From contig NC_092564.1 in assembly GCF_037975245.1 (NCBI RefSeq), positions 23,946,484-24,010,483 of the forward strand: a DNA stretch of 64,000 bases, read 5' to 3'. A model generated the notes under the pieces. That model was not told where the DNA came from, did no database searches, and was given only the letters and a program-made list of their open reading frames with translations. The stretch is from Apostichopus japonicus. Its lineage: Eukaryota; Echinodermata; Holothuroidea; Aspidochirotida; Stichopodidae. The translations under genes were made by a program, and so were the position numbers. Numbering within the stretch: position 1 is the first letter of the stretch; every line of letters begins with the position of its first letter. Shown piece by piece: positions 62,301 to 64,000 of this stretch.

Positions 62301-63544
62301 ATGGGGAGAGTATGGGGGTGTGTGTAGGGAATCGGATCGGAAGTGAGAGATTTTTTACAAAGGGGAAGGATGAGTGCCAAGAAGGGAGTAAAACTACTCC
62401 AAAATAGTGGAAAAGTTTCCTATGATGAGCTTTTACAGGAGAGGTAACAGAGGTAGGAAATGCAGAGTAAGAGGGGCTAGGATTTGGGGATTAGGAAGGG
62501 CTACTTACAAATCATAGGATTAGGAAGAGGGTGGTGGGGAGTGAGTGTCAATTCATCAAGGTAGTATAACTGTTCCTTAGGTTGGGGTTTCAGGAGACAG
62601 TGAAGGTGAGTGGGAAATAATAATGAGAATGGCATGGGATACATCGAAAGCTTTAGGTTATGGGGAAGGAATAAAAGTTACTGACAACAGATTTGTGAGG
62701 GGATGTTGATAAAGATTTCCATCCTTTTTTTATATTAAATTTAAATACCCATAACAGTGATGTTCATTATATTGATTGGTCAAATTTCATTTCAAAAAAA
62801 TAAATTCAAAGCTGGATTCTTTCCATGCTATTTGAATGTGATTAATGCTAATCAGAAAAAAAATGTATGTTCAACGAACTGTTGAGAAGAGAATCCAAAT
62901 TCATTTGTTTATTTATGTTTAATCTTCTCGTTTGCTGAAGAAATTTAGCAGGTGTGAAAATAGTGTGCTAAGTGGAAAAAAGACTCTTTATATGTGAGAT
63001 CTCAGGTAGTTCATTTCTTTAATGGGTTTGAGTTATCAGTAGCCAGGAGGTGAGCATGGTAGGTGATGGGGTGGGGGATTGGGGGTGGGGAATGGGGGAT
63101 GGGGGTGAGTGAAAGGAAATTCTTAGATATAGCAAAAAGATGAGGACTGAGAAAGAATCAAATGCCCTTAGGGTATTATTAATATTCCTTCAAAAACTGG
63201 GTGAAAAACTCTTGAATAGGCAGAAACATTAGAAACCCATTTTATTACCATAAGTAATTTGTGGTTGAGTGTTGTTTCATACTTTGGGGGGGGGGGATGG
63301 AGATGCTGGAGGTGGGGAGGGTGGTGGAGATACTGGAATGAGGTTAAAAGGCAGGGAAGGGGAGGGCTGATTACTTAAAGAGTTTAAGGGATTGTTCAAT
63401 ATATCAAAATGTTATGTTACATTATTATTCCATCGCTGTTTCCTTTTCTTACAGATTGAGGCTCGCTCAGTGGAACACTTTAAGACGCTCAATGTCGGAA
63501 TGGAAAACAAGATTGTGTCCTTACAGCAGAAGGTTGATTTATTG
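11289..63544 (+). CDS. MYO5: Unconventional myosin-V heavy chain, 5' part (21 exons, 944 codons, continues beyond window)
   Basis: Class V myosins are actin-based, processive, plus-end-directed cargo motors that bind calmodulin-type light chains. The spliced product has an N-terminal extension (1-22), an SH3-like segment (about 23-75), a motor domain (to about 765), six IQ motifs and the start of a coiled coil (from about 915). Visible motor motifs are the P-loop GESGAGKT (179-186), switch [10 protein letters not shown] (230-238), switch II DIYGFE (453-458), a glutamate at the TEDS-rule position (E401, 16 residues before DALAK), YVRCIKPND near the actin interface and [12 protein letters not shown] in the SH1 helix. 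IQ glutamines lie at 779, 802, 827, 850, 875 and 898, which is the alternating 23/25 spacing of myosin V. All 20 exon joins keep phase and no internal stop occurs. The start is the first ATG after an in-frame TGA at 11265, with A at -3. The cargo-binding globular tail lies outside the window. Myosin V versus other classes is well supported by the IQ number and residues; the vertebrate paralogue letter does not apply. Confidence 0.97.
11998..12219. repeat. Minisatellite, 74 bp x 3
   Basis: Three near-identical 74-base units beginning aacttactg and ending gcttagtaaat, with only a few differences between the second and third. Confidence 0.95.
13526..13767. repeat. Foldback/dispersed element R2, copy 1
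   Basis: 13588-13599 gtgtaaaagtaa pairs with 13756-13767 ttacttttacac, and an inner arm 13668-13696 pairs with 13713-13740. The segment 13526-13640, including cctgacgtttcgatcc and ggatcttcttcag, recurs at 34791-34903. Confidence 0.7.
15464..15965. repeat. Minisatellite, ~61-70 bp, six clear copies plus decayed ones
   Basis: Units start gatcactgttgagtcaacc and contain acagtatcatagg and gtttgctctaatct. They degrade towards the 3' end. Confidence 0.9.
17112..17262 (+). repeat. Dispersed repeat family R1, plus copy
   Basis: Carries cctgtctccccacaacctta, ggtcaatgcccttctcaatc and accacccaaagtgtcta in the same order as the minus copies at 6648-6790 and 18015-18190. Confidence 0.55.
18015..18190 (-). 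repeat. Dispersed repeat family R1, minus copy
   Basis: The minus strand reads tctcctgacaacctaagcac, then cacccttagcaaacagtcac and ctaccgccaaagtgtctag, which aligns with 17112-17262 and 6648-6790. Confidence 0.55.
19771..19893 (+). CDS. MYO5: Myosin-V exon 2 (residues 23-63)
   Basis: Encodes [16 protein letters not shown] and the following SH3-like N-terminal strands up to ELEDETEE. The acceptor is taaattgcag and the donor gag|gtgagt; both ends are phase 0. It matches the FARVWIPDPEEVWKSA region of animal myosin V. Confidence 0.96.
19894..22008 (+). other. Intron 2 (2.1 kb)
   Basis: Donor gtgagt, acceptor tctcacag. AT-rich; I see no coding segment or obvious repeat array. Confidence 0.8.
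22009..22177 (+). CDS. MYO5: Myosin-V exon 3 (residues 64-120)
   Basis: Encodes [31 protein letters not shown] and IYTYCG, which are hallmark motor-entry motifs of class V. The acceptor is tctcacag and the donor TGTG|gtgagt in phase 1. The last 24 bases before the TATATACATACTGTG tail recur 49 bp downstream inside intron 3. Confidence 0.97.
22141..22225. repeat. Exon 3 / intron 3 junction duplication (49-bp period, 2 copies plus fragment)
   Basis: The 24 bases from 22141 in exon 3 (agattcattcgtagcaatgc..) recur from 22190 in intron 3 with two mismatches. A third partial caatgccatac follows. The exon copy is coding; the intron copy sits just behind the donor. Confidence 0.85.
22178..24091 (+). 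other. Intron 3 (1.9 kb)
   Basis: Begins with the exon-derived duplication, then a GTTAAT foldback element (22300-22600), an R1-like fragment near 22785-22850 and a 2-copy ~57-bp repeat at 23190-23290. No extra exon is seen. Confidence 0.8.
22300..22600. mobile_element. Foldback element with ~45-bp inverted arms
   Basis: The left arm 22438-22482 (ggttaatcaacggtctagcg..) is almost the exact reverse complement of 22555-22598, around a ~72-bp GC-rich loop. A third partial copy of the arm, taatcctgtgagtaacgcac, lies at 22311-22330. No coding capacity. Confidence 0.8.
24092..24236 (+). CDS. MYO5: Myosin-V exon 4 (residues 120-168)
   Basis: Encodes [39 protein letters not shown] and FKKLAR. The acceptor is taattttgcag and the donor CTAG|gtaagc in phase 2. 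Confidence 0.97.
24237..33009 (+). other. Intron 4 (8.8 kb)
   Basis: The longest intron. It holds an R1-like fragment (24370-24490), G-rich tracts at 27448-27490 and 30087-30117, a C-run at 29199-29212, a (TA)n tract near 29840-29870, a ~118-bp tandem duplication at 31665-31865 and an AGGTCA-rich patch near 32300-32340. No exon is recognised. Confidence 0.8.
31665..31865. repeat. Tandem duplication, ~118 bp x 2
   Basis: Shared blocks gatattagcctta, attaagtcaaagatg, cagatatc and ttttaatgacacatt occur in the same order twice. Confidence 0.8.
33010..33166 (+). CDS. MYO5: Myosin-V exon 5 (residues 168-220), P-loop
   Basis: Encodes the nucleotide-binding P-loop [19 protein letters not shown] and ends [10 protein letters not shown]. 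The acceptor is ctttcaacag and the donor GAG|gtatat in phase 0. The 8.8-kb intron before it is the longest in the window. Confidence 0.98.
34087..34385. repeat. Degenerate ~30-60 bp repeat
   Basis: Repeated gatatgattggctgttactg-like units with much divergence. Confidence 0.7.
34791..34903. repeat. Dispersed element R2, copy 2
   Basis: Shares aaaataaaac, actgttagcaaactg, aagcctgtgta, cgtgtaaaagtaa, cctgacgtttcgatc and ggatcttcttcag in order with 13526-13640. Confidence 0.75.
35338..35563 (+). CDS. MYO5: Myosin-V exon 6 (residues 221-296), switch I
   Basis: Encodes [19 protein letters not shown] (switch I), [17 protein letters not shown] and [11 protein letters not shown]. The acceptor is gtctttcag and the donor CTAG|gtatgc in phase 1. 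The AAACTAG|gtatgc junction is the first unit of a tandem array that fills the next kilobase. Confidence 0.97.
35551..36535 (+). repeat. Exon 6 donor-junction minisatellite (~53 bp, 18 intronic copies)
   Basis: The real junction is TTGAAACTAG|gtatgc at 35563/35564. Eighteen further ..AACTAG|GTATGC units (one GTAAGC) follow at roughly 50-57 bp spacing, each with attaatatcatg and agatacgcatccct between. Copies near 35614, 35671, 35724, 35777 and so on to about 36492. Confidence 0.97.
36556..37090. repeat. Dispersed repeat R3, copy in intron 6
   Basis: Colinear with 59565-60025 in intron 18: acccaaccagcat, atatgacagaga, gttaacagtgttg, ccatctccatt, acagaaaat, gtcatgtttta/acttgatca and ggaataag..tta appear in order in both. 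Confidence 0.7.
37660..37735. repeat. A-rich tandem repeat x 3
   Basis: Three units of attgagaatt followed by an A-run of about 10. Confidence 0.85.
39554..39661 (+). CDS. MYO5: Myosin-V exon 7 (residues 296-332)
   Basis: Encodes [20 protein letters not shown] followed by [17 protein letters not shown], matching the TKQGGSP..EGVDDAKEM region of myosin V. The acceptor is cgataatcctag after a T-run and the donor CTAG|gtaagg in phase 1. Confidence 0.95.
39662..40623 (+). other. Intron 7 (1.0 kb)
   Basis: Donor gtaagg, acceptor cctccag. Contains a G-run near 40185 but nothing else I recognise. Confidence 0.8.
40624..40730 (+). CDS. MYO5: Myosin-V exon 8 (residues 332-367)
   Basis: Encodes [20 protein letters not shown] and [15 protein letters not shown], corresponding to the MGIFRILAGILHLGNV segment. 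The acceptor is ctcctccag and the donor GAG|gtgaag in phase 0. Confidence 0.95.
40888..41160 (-). mobile_element. tRNA-derived SINE, apparently full length
   Basis: On the minus strand the element starts with a tRNA-like head (tagctcagtggttaacgcc A box, ggttcgagtc B box, about 41155-41080). It continues with a non-tRNA body containing cttgcggctttgataagcc and gttcctgcttgcaggagg, and ends in a (catacatac)n tail at 40888-40930. The order head-body-simple-repeat tail is diagnostic of a SINE. Confidence 0.85.
41512..42235. repeat. Minisatellite, ~53-57 bp, about 13 copies
   Basis: Units read gaagatatgattgattaaat, ggctggataatcccctgg and atccttccctggagt with small indels. Confidence 0.95.
42339..42493. 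repeat. 51-53-bp repeat x 3
   Basis: Units begin gcgaatgccaccggaaattc and contain tttaggtatgatacc, which resembles a 5' splice site. Confidence 0.95.
42602..42733 (+). CDS. MYO5: Myosin-V exon 9 (residues 368-411), cardiomyopathy-loop/TEDS region
   Basis: Encodes [20 protein letters not shown] and [17 protein letters not shown]401 sits 16 residues before the conserved DALAK, the TEDS-rule position, as in other myosin Vs. The acceptor is ctaaatgcag and the donor ACC|gtaagt; both ends are phase 0. Confidence 0.95.
42734..46789 (+). other. Intron 9 (4.1 kb)
   Basis: Holds the AGGTCA-rich ~140-bp repeat (43669-44010) and a G-run near 44680. The rest is AT-rich sequence without a recognisable exon. 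Confidence 0.8.
43669..44010. repeat. ~137-144-bp tandem repeat x 2.5 with AGGTCA-type motifs
   Basis: Units start at 43669, 43806 and 43950 with tttttggt(g/c)gaggtcaaaggtca-like sequence, and share aaattgtg(a/g)aaacc and agaagcctattg. Confidence 0.85.
46790..46923 (+). CDS. MYO5: Myosin-V exon 10 (residues 412-456), switch II start
   Basis: Encodes [19 protein letters not shown] and [10 protein letters not shown]. The acceptor is gatttgcag and the donor TATGG|gtaagc in phase 2. The donor junction is repeated about ten times in the following intron. Confidence 0.97.
46910..47615 (+). repeat. Exon 10 donor-junction minisatellite (~62-bp basic period, about ten copies)
   Basis: The exon end TTAGATATTTATGG|gtaagcatc is followed by units ctagatgtttgtgg|gtaagcatc (GT near 47014, 47076, 47138, 47228, 47351 and on). 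Within each unit a second half, ccatggataagcatctgg, again resembles the junction. Some units keep a good donor, others are mutated. Confidence 0.95.
46924..48027 (+). other. Intron 10 (1.1 kb)
   Basis: Its first ~690 bases are the junction array; the rest is AT-rich and ends in a clear pyrimidine tract and ttcttag. Confidence 0.85.
48028..48109 (+). CDS. MYO5: Myosin-V exon 11 (residues 456-483), switch II end and relay helix
   Basis: Encodes [20 protein letters not shown] and LQQQFTQ. The acceptor is attccttcttag and the donor CAG|gtaaga in phase 0. It completes the DIYGFE switch II motif split by intron 10. Confidence 0.97.
48300..49015. mobile_element. Non-autonomous DNA transposon with 12-bp TIRs and 6-bp target duplication
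   Basis: CAGGGATGTAAG (48300-48311) is exactly inverted as CTTACATCCCTG (49004-49015). The element is flanked on both sides by ATGGAA (48294-48299 and 49016-49021). Inside are two ~52-bp units with small hairpins (tccggatttttaaggaaatc) and a ~70-bp duplication starting gagctagcctaacataacg. No transposase frame. The CAGGG terminus is hAT-like, though hAT duplications are usually 8 bp. Confidence 0.8.
49355..49506. repeat. Minisatellite, 33 bp x 4.5
   Basis: Exact or near-exact units catacttggtggatgttatc plus ttatttagtggat. Because 33 is a multiple of 3, open frames run through it; I do not consider them coding. Confidence 0.95.
49701..49841 (+). CDS. MYO5: Myosin-V exon 12 (residues 484-530), relay loop
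   Basis: Encodes [33 protein letters not shown] and [12 protein letters not shown]. The acceptor is tatttttcag and the donor ATG|gtatgt; both ends are phase 0. Confidence 0.98.
50095..50301 (+). CDS. MYO5: Myosin-V exon 13 (residues 531-599)
   Basis: Encodes [38 protein letters not shown] and [11 protein letters not shown]. The acceptor is cttcttcaacag and the donor CAG|gtgaga; both ends are phase 0. The last ~90 bases and the donor are reproduced four more times in intron 13. Retaining the intron here would add about 11 residues and then a stop. Confidence 0.97.
50212..50955 (+). repeat. Exon 13 3'-end plus donor tandem array (5 copies including the exon)
   Basis: Four intronic copies (starting near 50336, 50499, 50662, 50818) of the last ~90 bases of exon 13 plus gtgagaaaat, separated by (TAA)n-rich spacers. 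Donor GTs lie at 50302 (real), 50426, 50589, 50752 and 50907. All copies share differences from the exon (tcg for tca, gtg for gtt, aat for aac, gca for gga). None has a pyrimidine tract plus AG in front. Confidence 0.97.
50960..51320 (-). mobile_element. LINE reverse-transcriptase fragment (thumb region)
   Basis: The minus strand (51120-51022) reads [20 protein letters not shown] followed by [10 protein letters not shown], matching the N-AAR-V....HITPVL..LHWLPV signature of CR1/L2-type LINE proteins. Upstream parts contain stops and frameshifts. Confidence 0.8.
51540..51975 (-). mobile_element. LINE 3' end (C-terminus plus 3' UTR)
   Basis: The minus strand at 51970-51872 reads [20 protein letters not shown] then [11 protein letters not shown], like the WNSLP..I....SLSSFKSKLKTYLF end of LINE proteins. 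It is followed by a stop and a ~330-bp 3' region. Order relative to the neighbouring fragment shows a separate insertion. Confidence 0.75.
52104..52232 (+). CDS. MYO5: Myosin-V exon 14 (residues 600-642), loop 2
   Basis: Encodes [12 protein letters not shown], then a basic and proline-containing surface loop ([20 protein letters not shown]), ending KKSVGSQ. This is the variable, positively charged actin-contact loop 2, and it is shorter than in vertebrate myosin Va. The acceptor is gtatttgcag and the donor CAG|gtaggc in phase 0. Confidence 0.94.
52725..53640. repeat. Minisatellite, ~40 bp, about 20 copies
   Basis: Units read aacttgatactccatggtat and atagtgggaatgtgtataat or ataggtgagaagggtataat. 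The second form contains a donor-like TAG|GTGAGA. Confidence 0.95.
54355..54500. repeat. Degenerate ~21-bp repeat (acaacatgacataatatatt)
   Basis: At least six imperfect units of the type attacaacatgacataacat. Confidence 0.8.
55248..55345 (+). CDS. MYO5: Myosin-V exon 15 (residues 643-675)
   Basis: Encodes [20 protein letters not shown] followed by [13 protein letters not shown], a strongly conserved myosin segment. The acceptor is ccttccttcag and the donor TTCAC|gtaagc in phase 2. Confidence 0.97.
55346..56307 (+). other. Intron 15 (1.0 kb)
   Basis: AT-rich, with an (ATT)n microsatellite at about 56060-56175. Nothing else recognised. Confidence 0.85.
56308..56394 (+). CDS. MYO5: Myosin-V exon 16 (residues 675-704), SH1 helix
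   Basis: Encodes [20 protein letters not shown] then ISAAGYPSR. The acceptor is ccctttcacag and the donor TCAAG|gtcagt in phase 2. Confidence 0.97.
56775..57190. repeat. ~113-bp tandem repeat, about 3 copies
   Basis: Shared blocks gttgttagctcatg.gacact, atgt..tac.at.acccctg and tagctaatgt.ggcactttat recur at 56827, 56940 and 57053. Confidence 0.9.
57210..57335. repeat. ~43-bp repeat x 3 with donor-like GTAAGT
   Basis: Units cataacaatataaagcatgt and (c/g)gtcagtaagtgacc.acc. Confidence 0.9.
58429..58540 (+). CDS. MYO5: Myosin-V exon 17 (residues 704-741), converter
   Basis: Encodes [33 protein letters not shown] and HALIP. The acceptor is ctttttcacag. The donor is CCA|gttagt, chosen because only it gives the phase 0 required by exon 18; the nearby gtatga would break the frame. 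It is the weakest donor in the gene. Confidence 0.88.
58541..59294 (+). other. Intron 17 (0.75 kb)
   Basis: Contains a ~35-bp degenerate repeat (58845-58990, agtactgggaacactatat units) and a 2-copy ~46-bp repeat (59195-59262, tatcagtaaccgatgca) directly before the exon 18 acceptor. Confidence 0.8.
59295..59506 (+). CDS. MYO5: Myosin-V exon 18 (residues 742-812), converter end and IQ1-IQ2
   Basis: Encodes [32 protein letters not shown]1 ([15 protein letters not shown]) and IQ2 ([13 protein letters not shown]). IQ1 has W788 where the motif normally has a basic residue. The acceptor is gcgtctgcag and the donor AGAAA|gtaagg in phase 2. Confidence 0.97.
59507..61277 (+). other. Intron 18 (1.8 kb) with dispersed repeat R3
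   Basis: 59565-60025 is the second R3 copy, colinear with 36556-37090 in intron 6. The rest is AT-rich with a C-run near 60355; no exon seen. Confidence 0.75.
61278..61421 (+). CDS. MYO5: Myosin-V exon 19 (residues 812-860), IQ3-IQ4
   Basis: Encodes [20 protein letters not shown] (IQ3) and [15 protein letters not shown] (IQ4). The acceptor is ctaatttttag and the donor GAAG|gtgaga in phase 2. Confidence 0.96.
61729..61891 (+). CDS. MYO5: Myosin-V exon 20 (residues 860-914), IQ5-IQ6
   Basis: Encodes [17 protein letters not shown] (IQ5) and [18 protein letters not shown] (IQ6). The acceptor is aaacccag, a weak purine-interrupted tract, and the donor CAAG|gtaaga in phase 0. Diverged copies of the last ~45 bases occur in intron 20. 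Confidence 0.96.
61845..63260 (+). repeat. Diverged array of exon 20 3'-end plus donor units in intron 20
   Basis: The exon end aggatgagagccaagaagga is echoed by aggatgagtgccaagaaggg at 62368, and more weakly by units near 62081, 62225, 62540 and 63137. After the 63137 unit, aggcagaaacattagaaacc parallels tagcagaaacaaagacccca just behind the real donor, so intron sequence is part of the unit. Spacing between the clear early units is about 140-170 bp. Confidence 0.65.
61892..63454 (+). other. Intron 20 (1.6 kb), G-rich
   Basis: Unusually rich in GGGG tracts on the transcript strand (62155-62170, 62285-62315, 63060-63110, 63284-63330), with quadruplex-type spacing at 63066-63105. Confidence 0.8.
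63455..63544 (+). CDS. MYO5: Myosin-V exon 21 (residues 915-944), start of coiled coil
   Basis: Encodes [20 protein letters not shown] then [10 protein letters not shown], matching the [20 protein letters not shown] at the IQ6/coiled-coil junction of vertebrate myosin Va. The acceptor is cttttcttacag and the donor TTG|gtgagt; both ends are phase 0. The next exon was not found before 64000. Confidence 0.96.
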
Positions 63545-64000
63545 GTGAGTGATCAAAAGCATAAAACGGTTGGGTGTGTCTGTCAACATGCTGCCATCTT
63601 GTCACACCTCACATACACTTGTATTAATAAGTAATCTTGTAAGGGTGTGTCACAAAGAATGTTTAACATCTTTAAGAAAGTTTGTGTTTATCCAAAACAA
63701 ATATCACCACTGATACCATACCTGCAGCAGTGTTATGACAATTGTATCTAGGACTAACCTGATTTGCATATAGTTATCTGGGCTGAAAATGTTGACTCTC
63801 ATCGAGTGGTTAGGCTAATGTCCAACTGAGTACATCTCTATAGTACACTTGTCACTGGAGTTAGAAAGTACTAAATCTGCTGGGAAATTCTTGAAGGAGA
63901 TGAAACTCATACTGTTTAGCAAGAAGCTGAGTGTCACTATAGGCGGTAAGATTGTGTCCCTGCTGTATATCTTTACCTCAGATACCACTAGGCTAGCAAG
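63545..64000 (+). other. Start of intron 21, to window end
   Basis: Donor gtgagt. No further exon is recognised; a 13-base match to exon 21 (aagattgtgtcc) occurs at about 63948. Confidence 0.7.

Overview
The window is eukaryotic, intron-rich genomic DNA. It carries one recognisable gene on the + strand: the 5' two-thirds of an unconventional myosin-V heavy chain. I could place 21 coding exons by splice sites, reading phase and continuous similarity to the myosin-V family. They run from the start codon at 11289 to 63544 and join without a phase break into 944 codons; the gene continues past the window. The protein is closest in style to animal myosin V. Small exons, AT-rich introns, a tRNA-derived SINE, LINE remnants, foldback/MITE elements and many minisatellites suggest an invertebrate deuterostome, perhaps an echinoderm. 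That taxonomic guess is an inference and is not proven by the sequence. Layout: 1-11288 is upstream flank with no gene I can support; it holds decayed repeats, a tRNA-like fragment, a LINE 3' end, foldback elements and simple repeats. Exon 1 (11289-11354) encodes an N-terminal extension. Exons 2-17 (19771-58540) encode the SH3-like N-terminus and the motor domain with P-loop, switch I, switch II and most of the converter. Exon 18 completes the converter, and exons 18-20 encode six IQ motifs with the 23/25/23/25/23 spacing typical of a myosin-V lever arm. Exon 21 (63455-63544) starts the coiled coil. The most striking observation is what sits in the introns. At least four and probably five exons (3, 6, 10, 13 and, more diverged, 20) have their 3' end plus the adjoining 5' splice site tandemly repeated into the start of the following intron. 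The exon 13 array has four extra copies of the last ~90 coding bases plus donor. The exon 6 array has 18 extra donor-bearing units. The exon 10 array has about ten. These look like repeatedly seeded donor-junction minisatellites, or decoy 5' splice-site arrays, inside one gene. Other introns hold unrelated minisatellites, a 716-bp TIR transposon with matching 6-bp flanks, a SINE, two LINE fragments and several dispersed repeat families, two of them seen at clearly homologous positions within this same gene. All coordinates were read by eye; no database search or alignment program was run.
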